NCBI GenBank assembly: GCA_023213315.1
Contig: JAKCPI010000460.1
Span: 62,001-126,000 of the forward strand
Source of the DNA: Euborellia annulipes
Lineage: Eukaryota > Arthropoda > Insecta > Dermaptera > Anisolabididae
Direction of reading: 5' to 3'
DNA: 64,000 nucleotides
Shown: positions 32,617 through 42,885 of the stretch, piece by piece
How positions within the stretch are numbered: position 1 is the first letter of the stretch
Layout of the letters: the number at the start of each line of letters is the position of its first letter
The notes under the pieces: model-generated
What the model saw: only the letters and a program-made list of their open reading frames with translations
What the model was told of the DNA's origin: nothing
The model's database searches: none
Position numbers and translations under genes: made by a program

Positions 32617-33560
32617 ACTATTAACACCTGTAACTCCTAAACGGTAGGTCCAGCAAAAAAAGTTCATCAGTAATATTTTGAAGAGCATTCAATTTACTAA
32701 AAAAAAGCCCTTTAACATTTTTTAGTAAAACCAACGGTTTTCATGGTATGGGCAAAAAATTGAATATGGTTAAGAGGCACATCACATTGATTTTCAAATA
32801 ACACTAATAGGGGTAATGAAATTTTTTTTCGAGTTCCGAAATAATTTCATCAAATTCTTAAGTAAAATGACCTCCTGAATCCAAATATGACCTCCGTTTT
32901 CCCCCACTCTGTATCGTTTTCGGGGGGAGGGGAGCCCCTACTTATGTTATTTCCACCCCATTTCGTTAATTTTAGGGCCATGAATTAAAAATGGAGGGAG
33001 AAAAACGAATTATTTTAGCCTTAATATTTCTTCCGAAAGCCAAGAAAAGTGAAAAGTTTAAAAACATTAACATTTTGATCCAAAGATGTGGGGGGGGGGG
33101 ATGTCGGAGAGGATTTTGTCCCTCAGATTGCAAAAAAATCATTAAAAATGATCGATTTTTTCTGTTTTTTTTTCCGGAATTCGACTATTAACACCTGTAA
33201 CTCCTTAACGGTTGATCCAGCAAAAAAAAGTCTTTAGTAATTTTTTGAAGAGCATTATATTTACTAAAAAAAAAAAAGAGTACTTTAGCATTTTTTAGTA
33301 AAACAAACGATTTTCTTAGTATAGACAAAAAAGCGAAAAAATCGAGATGGCTAGGAAGCACGTCAAATCAATGTTCAAATAAACAACCTTCTCATGGTTT
33401 CTTTATCTGCTGAAGGATACATTTCTATGCTCAGAAACTACCTGGCAACAAAATCAAATTGACTTTAATCTTTTTAATTTTCTTTTGGCTTGACCATTTT
33501 TAATGATGAAATTTGAGGGACAAAATCCTCTCTGAAATCCCCCCCCCTCTTTGGATCAAA
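32617..33560. repeat. Diverged relative of the 9,779 element plus a direct repeat
   Basis: TCCTGAATCCAAATATGACC to GGAGGGAGAAA (32,870-33,000) matches the left arm at 9,840-9,960. A partial inverse lies at 33,500-33,560. Blocks starting ATTAACACCTGTAACTCC are directly repeated at 32,618 and 33,187. Confidence 0.6.
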
Positions 33561-33589
33561 ATGTTCAGGTTTTTAAATTTGTATGTTAA

Positions 33590-33895
33590 TTTCGATTCAA
33601 AAGGGGGTCCCCTTTGGAACTTTTTACGCATTTAAAAAAATAAAAATTGCTAATTCTTATGAAATTTTGTATTTATTTACGATTCTATATTGTGTATAAA
33701 ATGTCCAAATATGTGATTAATATTTTGAAAAATAACCCTAGTTTATTTGAAGCAGTCAACATTTAAAATGCAAGTTTGAAACTAAGGTGCTATGGGAAAC
33801 TAAATATATCTCGACACAAAAAATCTGGTGTGACCAGCACGGTGCACAACTTTCTCTTACCGAAGGGTGTGCTGTGCGCCAGTCACACCAGATTT
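33590..33895 (-). repeat. Hairpin repeat, second subfamily, inverse of 10,197-10,480
   Basis: It runs from TCTTATGAAATTTTGTATTT to the hairpin at 33,825-33,892. The hairpin has lost part of one arm around CCGAAGGGTG. Confidence 0.7.
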
Positions 33896-34239
33896 TTTTC
33901 TCATCGCAGAAAAACTGCGTTCACATGTCTCCAAACTTATTGTCAAAATTACTGCAGCTTTCAATAACTTATATAAATTCGTAAGACAACCGAATTCGTA
34001 CGTAATTAAGTCGTTCTGCGCATACTACTAGTACTATGTACTATGCCTTGGTAATATTTTTTAAATAATTTTTATATAATGAAAAATAATCTTTTCAAAA
34101 TTAAAACTAGCATCATTTTTTGTCCTTTAAGTTATTTGACGAATACAAAATAAGTTTAGAGGAAATTGAAATTTATCAATTTTGAAACAAATTCTCTCTT
34201 AAGAAGGATATTAATTATATAACACAATAGTTTTACTAG

Positions 34240-34400
34240 TCGCCCCCCCCCCCGAAGGCGGGCTTTGCCTCCCCCCTGGGCTCCCGCCAACTACCTGCGG
34301 CGGACCCTCGCCTTTTCTTAATTATGAGAAGCTTCACGTCTAGCCGGGGGCTTCGCCCCCTGGATCTCCCTCAGCCCGCTGCAGGCGGGCCCGAGCCTTT
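34240..34400. repeat. GC-rich repeat with GGGGGCTTCGCCCCC hairpin
   Basis: Two blocks each contain GC-rich stems, one with GGGGGCTTCGCCCCC (34,347-34,361). The related end CAGACGGACATTAGCG plus AT run follows at 34,630-34,670. Confidence 0.6.
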
Positions 34401-34675
34401 TCTTAATTATGAAAAAAAATTATCATTACTATTCCAATCCAGTGCCTACTGGAGGATTTGTTTACATTCATAGAATACACAAATGCAATGAATACATTGA
34501 AAATAATTTTCCTGTAATTCCTAGAAGGTCCTCTTTATGCATATGAAATTTCATTTCAAAATTCCAACGGAAAGTTTCCTAAATAGAGCGTGACAGACAG
34601 ACCTACAGATAGACGAACGGACAGACAGACAGACGGACATTAGCGAATTATATATATATATTTATATATATGTAA

Positions 34676-34883
34676 TAGGAACCGACCGAATATTCGGTTT
34701 CGGTTACGGTTTCGGCCAGTTTCGGCCAAAAATCCTGGTTTTGGCCGTAGTTTCGGTTTCGGCCGGCCAAAACCTGAGTCTGAAAAAAATGGGATGAGAC
34801 TCGCATGCAAAAAAAAATAAAAAGGCCAAATGATTTGCACTTGAGGGAGAAAAAAAATTTAGCCTCTCTAAAAAAAAAAATCT
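34676..34883. mobile_element. TAGGAACCGACCGAA MITE, interrupted copy
   Basis: The left end and GGTTTCGGCC-rich subterminal region match 12,440-12,660. Copy D of the hairpin-ended repeat (34,884-35,552) breaks it, after which AAGGTAAAATGATTTTCACG (35,552-35,571) continues the MITE. The right terminus is lost. Confidence 0.7.
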
Positions 34884-35552
34884 GGTGTGACTGGCGCACA
34901 GCACACAACTTTCTCTTACCTTCGGTAATCGAAAGTTGTGTACTGTGCTTGTCACACCAGATTTTTTGTGTCGACATGTATTTAGTTCCCGGCAGTAGGG
35001 AATATTTGAATTCAGATGTAAAATTTATAAGTATGGGAAAATATTTATATTTTGTAACCATGGCAACCATTTTTCCTATCTTTCCTATGAAGCACAAGAG
35101 TAAAGTGTGCTTCAAACAATTTTGAGGGCAAAACGAGAATATACATTTGAAAGAGCATCTAAAAAATAATTGATTTTTGAATTTTAATCAAAATCGTTAG
35201 AGCGAATTTTGAGAAAATCAAAAAAAACTGAAAAAGTACATCAGTAAAGTACTAGTACTCTTTGGTCGATTTTGATTAAAAGCTTATTTTTCCGGTCCCG
35301 GGGGGTGTTTAACTTAAATATAAAATTTCAGCCTCCTAGCTCAATTCCTTCATGCTTAAAATTGAACACACACCCACCCACCCACCCACAGACAGACCAT
35401 GTCGCGAAAACCACTTTTTTGGATTCAGGGGACCTCAAAACGTGACGATCCATCAAAATCTCGACATCGAATTTTTGACATGAATCCAATACTTTCTCTC
35501 TATATATATATTACATATATACATAGGTAAGAGAAAGTAAAAAGGTAAAATG
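34884..35552 (-). repeat. Hairpin-ended repeat, copy D (most complete)
   Basis: It starts with the near-perfect hairpin (34,885-34,968; TCTGGTGTGACTGGCGCACA with a CTTCGG turn) and runs through ATGAAGCACAAGAGTAAAG, CAGTAAAGTACTAGTAC and a (CCCA)n tract. It ends at the AT-rich stem GAGAAAGTAAAA. It is collinear with copy A in reverse. Confidence 0.8.
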
Positions 35553-35571
35553 ATTTTCACGGGAGGGTATA

Positions 35572-37090
35572 TATTACAAAAGAAGTCCTCGATAAATAAA
35601 GAAAACTAAGTTTCGCACATGATTTTCTATCAATATCAATTTTAATTACTGCTATTTGATTTGTTTTGTTTGACTTGTTTATAATGAGTTCTATCAATAT
35701 GCGTATTATTTTTTCAGAATATTGTTATTGTTAAGTCTTTTGCTTGAAATTGTTGACAAATCATTTAATTATAATTGTATTTTGACTAAAAAATTTTGAT
35801 AAGTTTAAATTAATATAACAAATCGATTTAAATTGAGAAGTGTTGGTTAAATCATGATCACTTTTTGTAATCCTATCTATTAGGCCTATTTGTTTAAACA
35901 AAAATTATTATTCGTATAGCAAAAATTTGCACGGATTGCTGACCTCTGAAATAAAATATGCTTATATGGGTGTGATATTATTGATGAAATAAAAAAAAAA
36001 AAAAAAAAAAATATGCAAATGAGGTGAGTAAATGTGAGATAATTCGAATGAAGGGGAATGAGAGAGAGATTGAGTGTGGAGCGCATCGTGGAGGCCTTTT
36101 TTGGTCCAGGTGCTGGAGCTCCTCCACAACTACAAGCTTAGATGTTAAACTTTAAGCGCCACGCCTTGCTTTTCTAACTCTTAAGCCAACGCCTCGCTAG
36201 CTCCTTAACAGCAAGCAACTCGTTTTCTGTTTTCTGTTTTCTCTCCCAACACAAAGTTGTCTCCTTTAAAGAGCACAGCCCAAAACCAAATGGGTCATGC
36301 ATATCGAAAAGAGAGAACCAGATAAAACTCACAACTTGCTTGTACAATTTTATTATTATTATTAGTACTATGATAATACATTGATAAAGTACAGTCAAAT
36401 TAAATATTTGTTTATTTCTGATAGGGAAATTTTTTATTAATGAGAAAATAAAATTTTTATTAGTTTAAAAATATATTATTATAATAAAGGAAATACTCAT
36501 TTAATCTAATTGTCAATTATGAGTTAATTTTAAAATATTTTAAAAGAACGTGAGAATAAGATATTAAATGTATGTACGTGTATATTCTATCTGAATGGAA
36601 TGTCTGTCGCTTCTTTTAGTGACAAGATAGACGGAAATTTTTTTCTGGCCTTGAACAACCCTTTTTCTTAAACCGAGGTAAAAATCCAGTCCCAATAGGT
36701 TTATCATCTGGATTTGTGAAGCATGAATGACTAATAAATAAATGATATTGTGGGAGGGGGAGCTCTTTGGATGGGATGGTACTATTCTTTCATTTGGCGC
36801 CAATATTGTAATTTCAACATGAATGTGTTTACGACCTGCCTTTTGAATTGCGGAAGGACCGTAGCCCCGGGGCTCAGGTATCCTTTTAACTACCTGTTGC
36901 ACTTGTCAAAAATTTCACCCAATGAGAAAACAATGGCCAAAAAAAAAATAAAACTTAACAGGTTCTCTTTCGCTTTCAGAACTTTTCTTACTTATTTATT
37001 CTCTAAAGTTCTGCTAGAATAGAAAAAAATGTGGTCATACAAGCGACTGATGTTTTCAACACAAGTTATAGAAACAAGCCAAGTGGAATA
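35572..37090. other. Unassigned sequence, possibly host intron
   Basis: No bounded mobile element recognised. The block 36,060-36,330 has more even base composition than its surroundings but no splice-supported reading frame. The 112-codon minus frame at 36,564-36,902 shows no recognisable domain. Confidence 0.4.
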
Positions 37091-37223
37091 CGTCAGTTAG
37101 GCTTCTTAGCATGGACAAGCGAAGAGCCTAGGGTCTGGTAAATCTTAAGTGTTTCCAACATATTCAAGATGAAACGAAACTTGCCAGTCCCCCAACCTTG
37201 TTTAAAAATAGATAAATTCTTAC

Positions 37224-37347
37224 CTTCATCAAGGAGCCGTTCGACGTGAATAAATACATTTGGAAATGCAGCTATTTGCTTTTTGTCCTTTAATAATTGT
37301 GCTAAATAATCTGCTATACTCTGTGTACTTGGATTTGTTTCACTCAT
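37224..37347 (-). CDS. how: held out wings / Quaking-related STAR protein, first coding exon
   Basis: The minus frame starts at ATG 37,347-37,345 (context GCCAAAATG) and gives 41 codons plus one base. It contains QSIADYLAQLLKDKKQ, AAFPNVFIHVERLLDE. This is the QUA1 dimerisation helix pair of HOW/Quaking proteins, in the arthropod rather than the vertebrate wording. The exon ends at GATGAAG before GTAAGAAT, a strong donor. The phase-1 junction would continue with a second glutamate, as expected for the family. HOW is a STAR-family RNA-binding regulator of mRNA splicing, stability and export, acting in muscle and glial development in insects. The KH and QUA2 exons should lie at lower coordinates on this strand but none was found in the window, implying a very long first intron. 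Only conservative changes from the known pattern are seen, so the exon looks functional. Confidence 0.93.
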
Positions 37348-37539
37348 TTTGGCCAAATATATATATATATATATATATATACTATATATATATATATACT
37401 GTATATATTATATATAAATATATTTATATAATTAACATAAATATAAATATATATACATAGAAGGTTTTTCTTGCCACGAACGCGTGCGAATGTATTTTTT
37501 TTTTTTTAATAACACAATAAGGAGAAACTCACAATTTAA

Positions 37540-37861
37540 AAGAAGAAACAGTTAAGGTTCTACGGCGCAGGCCTCGACTCAACTGAGAGTTGTTTCGTTT
37601 GCTTGAAGGCTTAGAGCCAGAGACAAGCAAAGCCAAGTCGTAGGCGGGGACAAAAGCAAAAGGCGCAGCCCTCCCTACTTGCCTCTCTGCCTACATACTT
37701 TTTGCCTGCCTGGAAGAGGCAACCAACCCACTCGATCGGCCATCCCCCCACCGCAGTTCACTTTCCTTTTAAGGACGCCGCCGCCGCTGCCGCCAACATT
37801 CATTGTTGCGTTGCCAGTGGTGTCTTTACACGTATCCCGAACCACTTTGGACTTGGTAGCC
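37540..37861 (-). promoter_or_regulatory. GC-rich segment upstream of the how exon: candidate promoter/5' UTR
   Basis: An island of balanced composition in AT-rich DNA lies about 200-500 bp upstream of the how start codon. On the minus strand it holds a GGCGGCGGC run (about 37,790-37,780) and an initiator-like TCAGTT near 37,583. It is separated from the ATG by an (AT)n tract (37,357-37,460). Open frames across it are short and show no known domain. The role is inferred from position and composition; a mobile-element origin is not excluded, since the adjoining 37,862-37,933 resembles the 19.4 kb palindrome. Confidence 0.4.
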
Positions 37862-37933
37862 ATCCCAAATTGAGATTTACTCAACTTTTTGCCTCTCCTT
37901 TTGAAGCCAAAACGTCGAGTGAAAACAAAGAAA
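37862..37933 (-). repeat. Fragment related to the 19.4-20.3 kb palindrome arms
   Basis: On the minus strand GGCTTCAAAAGGAGAGGC and TTGAGTAAATCTCA parallel GACTCCAAAAGGAGAGCC and GAGTAAATCTCAGC of that palindrome. Confidence 0.6.
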
Positions 37934-38469
37934 CTCTCAATTAGAGCCCTGCACGGGCCGATTTTTTTTGGCCCGTACCCGCCCGTGTCCGTATTTTTTT
38001 TGACCTCCCGCCCGTACCCGCCCGAAAATTTTTCAAGAATTGAGAGTCAATTTTTCAAATACAATTTATTTTTTTTCGAATCCCTCTTCTTATAAAATAT
38101 TTTGGAGCAGTTAGAAATCCATTATTTATGGGATTTTAATGAAATTAAAAATAAAGATCCCTAGTGAAATGAGTAATTAAAAATAATTAGATTAAAATAT
38201 TTACGAATACCGGTAAATCTTACATCTGATCAATGAATAGAAGGCTTCACTTTTTGAATTCTTTTTTTTTTTTTTAAGTCGAAATTATTTCCAAAATAAA
38301 AAAGCTCTTTTTAAATAAAATATTTTATATAAAATAACCTTGAAATCGCCCTCGGGGTTTGGAGTAGAGGTTAGCGTGCTAACCTCGTATACCAAACGTC
38401 GTGAGTTCGGACCCCAGGCAGTCCGATGATTTTATTTAAGCCATTTGGATACCAAATGGCTTAAATGAA

Positions 38470-38956
38470 CCCTGTTATGCAATGGTGTGTCAAAGACTAA
38501 ACATCGAGTTTTGAGAAAATTAAAGTTTTTTGTTTTCATTGGATTATATATAATTTTTTTGTCAATTGCAAGGGCGGTCCCAGAGAAGGGGTCAAGGGGG
38601 TCGTGACCCCCCCAAAAATCTTCTTTTTTTTAACACACTTTTTTCCCACTCACTCTCCCATTCACACAATCTTTTCGGCAACTTAGGCCATTTAAGACTT
38701 AAACGATACTCATATTTGATTAATATATATTTATTGGGGTCCAGGCCCATTTATTTATACTATAAAAAAAAAGTGACCCCCCCCCAAATGTAAGGCTAGG
38801 ACCGCCCTTGGTCAATTGTGCAAGTAACATTAAATATAAATTTTTTTAGGACATATTTCATAAAAAAATAATATTAATTAATGCATTTGAAACAATATTT
38901 CGTGCTTAACTCAATTTTGAATTTTTTGCTCTTTGACACACCATTGCATAACAGGG
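38470..38956. mobile_element. Element with perfect 27-bp TIRs (CCCTGTTATGCAATGG)
   Basis: CCCTGTTATGCAATGGTGTG and its inverse are perfect over 27 bp. The flanks GAA and TCC do not give an obvious TSD. The interior is AT-rich and contains the MITE 38,569-38,810. Confidence 0.75.
38569..38810. mobile_element. 242-bp hAT MITE, CAAGGGCGGTCC ends, TSD GTCAATTG
   Basis: CAAGGGCGGTCC and GGACCGCCCTTG are inverted; GTCAATTG is duplicated exactly (38,561-38,568 and 38,811-38,818). This is the innermost and therefore youngest layer of the nest. Confidence 0.92.
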
Positions 38957-39344
38957 TCCAAATAAGAATGCCTGGACACCAAATAAATATATATTATTAA
39001 ATAACGGTTATCGTAAAAGTCTTAAATGTTTTAAAAAAATTTTATTTTTTTTTTTTATATATTTTCAATTTATAATAAAAAAAATTAAAATTTTTCATGC
39101 TCTCAGATGACGGAAAAAAAAAATATTAAAAAAAAATTTTTATTTTTTTAATTTTTTTTTATAGGTCCGTGCCCGCCCGATTTCATTTGCATGCCCGTCC
39201 GCCCGTACCCGTTTATTTAAACTTGCTACCCGCCCGTGCCCGCCCGTATTTTTTTCATGGCTTTCAAAACCCGCCCGGCCCGCGGGCCGGGCGGGCTACA
39301 GGCCTACGGGCCTACCCGTACCCGTGCAGGGCTCTACTCTCAAT

Positions 39345-40020
39345 ACTACCATTTAGAAGATATTCCAATGGCCCATTGCATTTAGATGGACGAGTCGTCC
39401 CTAAGACGACGATTATTAAGAAATATTTTTAATCCTTAATAAAAGATAGGGAGGTGAAAAAAAAATTTTTGAGAAACATTTCTCTTTCTGGGCGAATATC
39501 TCAAAAAGCTTTTAAGATATCAAAGTCAAATTTTTTTATATTAAACTAGAATAAATAAGGATTATTTTGAGCACAAATTCAAAAAAGCCCCAAAAAGAAT
39601 GGCAGAGACTCAAAGTTGAGATTTTGCTAATTTCGGAAGGTCAAAAGTTTTTTCGTTTTTTTTTCTTCCCTTTTTTTTTCATTCTGTTTTTCAATTTTCA
39701 GATTTTTAGACAAAGCTACAGTTGCTGGGCCGATTTTGATGAAATTTAAATTTTAGGTAGTATCTATTTATTAGATACTACCAAAAACCCGATACCTTTG
39801 ATATAAAATTTCATTTTGGAGCAAAAGTGACTTTTTGAGAGAACAACAAAATTTCAAATTTGTCATATCTTTAACATGGCAAAAAGACAATTCCTGACCT
39901 TTTGTACATGTACACAGATGTCATATATGTACAAACCTATTAATATTAGTAATTTTATAATTTTATCCATAATGGAATAAATTTTTAGGATAGCTCCATT
40001 CAGATAGAAATAGATTAAGG
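39345..40020 (+). repeat. Partial copy of the large dispersed repeat
   Basis: From ACTACCATTTAGAAGATATT it parallels 23,690-24,290. Its left part lies before the nest at about 37,915-37,941, showing that the hAT-like element landed in this repeat. Confidence 0.75.
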
Positions 40021-40429
40021 GGGTTCAGGAGCGACGTCTAAATGTACTTTAAAAAAAAACTAGATTATTATAAGGAATTTTTCAATGCGGTTTTTTTTAA
40101 ATGAATTAAATTCATAAGAGATTATTGGGACATCGAGCTATAATTCTTTTAATGATTTATTAAAAAATTATCGTAATTAATTTTTTGTTATCAAGCAAAT
40201 AAAAAAAAACAATCGGCCCAATAATCTTTAATTTTTTTTTAATTTAAAAATGAATTTATTGTTATTATTAATCACATATTAATTAAGAAATTTTTAAAAT
40301 AAGATTGGTAGATATATTTAAAATTTATCTGTCAAATAGTTAATCACTCTTGCAAAAGATGGCAGGCTAGTCTAACAGCTGATATAGAATTAGCCTAAAT
40401 ATGGCCTATATTTATAAATTTTTATGCTT

Positions 40430-41498
40430 ATCAAGAGTCGCGGGAGCGACTCGTCGCCGAGCAAGTAAAAAGCAAAGAAACTCTTAATACTACCATTTAG
40501 TTGATATTCCAATAGATGCCAATGGCCCATTGCATTTAGATGGACGAGTCGTCCCTAGACTATATTATCAAGAATGATTTTAAATCCTTAATAAAAGATA
40601 GGGACGTGAAAAAATATTTTTGAGAAACTTTTCTCTTTCTGGGCGAATATCTCAAAAAGTTTTTAAGATATCGGAGCCAAATTATTTTTATATTAAACTA
40701 GAATAAATAAGGATTATTTTGAGCACAAATTCAAAAAAAAATTTCAGTCCCAAAAAGAATGGCAGAGGCTCAAAGTTGAGATTTTGCCGATTTCGGAAGG
40801 TCAAAAGTTAGTCTCTTATTTTTCCTTTTTTTTTTTTTTTTCTTTTTTTTTTTCATTCTTTTCTTCAATTTTCAAATTTTTAGACAAAGCTACAGGTTTC
40901 CCTGCTGGACCGATTTGGATGAAATTTAAAATACAAATAGATACTATCAAAAACCCGATACCTTTGAATAAAATTTCATTTTGGATGAAAAGTGACTTTT
41001 GAGAGGTATTCAAAATTTCAAATTTGTCCTATCTTTAACGTGGCGAAAAGACAATTCTAACTATTTTGCTCCCTGATGACGTCATCTAGGAACATATATA
41101 TTATTATTAGTAATTTTCACCCCAATGGAATAAAAATGTTTAGGATAGATCCATTCAGATAGAAATAGATTAACGTGATAAGAAGGAGTGCTACCAACAT
41201 AACAAAAATAAAAAACCTAAAATTTTATAAAATTTAGGGAAATCCTATGTTTATCTTTTCGAATGGATACCAAACGATGTATTTACATCCTACCTACATA
41301 ACAAAAATAAAAATCCTAAAATTTTATAAAATTTGGTGAAATCCTATGTTTATCGTTTTGAATTAATACCAAACGATGTATTTATTTTTTACTGTTTGGA
41401 ATGCATATTAAAAGATCTATTCATCGGATAACTTAATATTTAATAAACAAAAATTATTAAATAAAATTTAAATGTAATATTTCACAAAAAGAAGTGAA
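40430..41498 (+). repeat. Large dispersed repeat, copy 2 (uninterrupted)
   Basis: Collinear with copy 1 (23,625-24,313 plus 26,085-26,473), from GAGTCGCGGGAGCGACTC to the palindrome. It shows the empty-site arrangement ATTATTATTAGTAATTTTCA at 41,099-41,118. Confidence 0.85.
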
Positions 41499-41780
41499 AT
41501 CTCAGCCAAAAACATCGGAGATGCAAAAAGGGGCGCCTCGCATTATTTTTGCCCAGCGTCGAGGTGAAATCAAAAAAATGCGCCTCGCTTTTCTGATTTA
41601 TATAAAAGCGAGGATATATGAAACAAATAAAATTCTGTAGGGGTTTTATTTAAGTGAAAATATTTCCTTGCTTTTATATAAATCAGAAAAGCGAGGCGCA
41701 TTTTTTTGATTTCACCTCGACGCTGGGCAAAAATAATGCGAGGCGCTCCTTTTTGCATCTCCGATGTTTTTGGCTGAGAT
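41499..41780. repeat. 282-bp near-perfect palindrome, copy 2
   Basis: Nearly identical to 26,474-26,755, with the same left flank but a different right flank (ATAAAAGATAC). This marks the right boundary of the shared repeat. Confidence 0.8.
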
Positions 41781-42579
41781 ATAAAAGATACATAATATAT
41801 AATAACATTTATAAAGTAGGAATCGAGTCAAAGCTTTTAAGCAAGGTGGACGTGTTTTGTGCGCAGCTCTGAAATTTTTGCTAACTTTCCTGGGTTATTT
41901 TAACATTTGCACCTCAAACTTACACCACCGTACAGCAAAAAAAATATACTGTCTTCTGATATAGTGATCCACCCTACGAGGCTATATGCTAACGCCTTTT
42001 GCACATTTATTGTTTTGTATGTGAGTTTTTTTTTTTTTTTTTTCTCTTTTTTCTTATATTCTGAATTAAATTTTTGTATTTTAATATTCGATTCTGAGAC
42101 GAGGTTACCTTATTTTTATAAAAAAAAAAAAAAAAAAATTCTGAATTAAAGAAAAGGATTACACATTTCGCAGAACTTTAGTTATTTGCGACCGATTTTT
42201 TTTTCCTTGTGATATTAATCTCTTGCTATTTTACAAAATATAAAATGTTCTATATTTGCTGGAAATTATAAGTGGAAGAGGGGGAAGTCAGAGTAAAGAA
42301 GACGGTAATCGATGCGTCAAAATTATAGATATCGAGATTATAAACTATCACCGAGAAAAACCATTCTAAAAGGAGAAAATCCAGAGGCCTTCTTCCTATA
42401 AAGTAAAAGCCACCCCAAATAGCCCGTTGGGGTGTGAAGTCAACCCTCACCTCCCTACCCATCCTAATTTGATGATAGTGAATACGACAGCAAAATCTGC
42501 GAAAATAGAAGAAAATAAAGTAATCCCAGAGGAAGCACTGCTAGATAGAGGGCAACGGTCAGGGCGAGTCGCACCAGCT
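41781..42579. other. Unassigned sequence leading into the LINE 5' region
   Basis: T- and A-runs near 42,030 and 42,120. The segment 42,250-42,580 may already be LINE 5' UTR. No supported gene. Confidence 0.4.
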
Positions 42580-42742
42580 GAGGAGAATACCGGGTCACGG
42601 ATCTATTAGGCGCAGTGCATATTTCTATCGTCGCCTGGACAATCTATCGGGTCACGGATCTACTAGGCGCTGTGCACTTCTCTGGCAGCCAGCTGAGGAG
42701 ACTTCCGGGTCACGGATCTACAGGCGCAATACATATTTTTCT
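42580..42742 (+). repeat. Three tandem units upstream of a LINE ORF1
   Basis: The word CCGGGTCACGGATCTA with AGGCGC following recurs at 42,589, 42,650 and 42,706, about 60 bp apart, and AGCTGAGGAGA recurs between units. Tandem 5' UTR units that act as promoters are known from several LINE families; here the role is inferred from position. Confidence 0.65.
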
Positions 42743-42885
42743 GTTTTTCTTTTTTTTTTTTCTTTTAATGTTTGTATTTCAAAACCTATAAGTACAGATC
42801 GACTGGCTGCTGAATTGTATTGCTCTATATAAATAATATTTGTACTTTGTTTTTAATAGTATTTTCCATATCAATTTAATATTCA

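Larger units (their letters stand above)
38343..39020 (+). repeat. tRNA-derived SINE, interrupted
   Basis: The head has an A-box-like GGAGTAGAGGTTAGCG and a B-box-like GAGTTCGGACCCC. The body AGGCAGTCCGATGATTTTAT and, after the interruption, AAGAATGCCTGGACA matches the SINE at 7,869. The nested element 38,470-38,956 separates the halves. Confidence 0.8.
37942..39336. mobile_element. hAT-like element, TAGAGCCCTGCACGGG ends, four-level nest
   Basis: TAGAGCCCTGCACGGG and CCCGTGCAGGGCTCTA are perfect inverted ends; CTCTCAAT is duplicated exactly (37,934-37,941 and 39,337-39,344). Subterminal regions are packed with GCCCGTACCCGCCCG words, the usual pattern of hAT transposase binding sites. A SINE, a 27-bp-TIR element and a MITE are nested inside it. 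No transposase. Confidence 0.9.

Noticed and set aside
34347..34361. GGGGGCTTCGCCCCC as a bacterial-type terminator or sign of bacterial contamination
   Set aside because: It sits within a repeat found three times in this eukaryotic window and has no bacterial gene or promoter nearby.
36564..36902. 112-codon minus-strand open frame
   Set aside because: No recognisable motif, no splice or promoter context, and a composition expected by chance in a balanced-composition patch.
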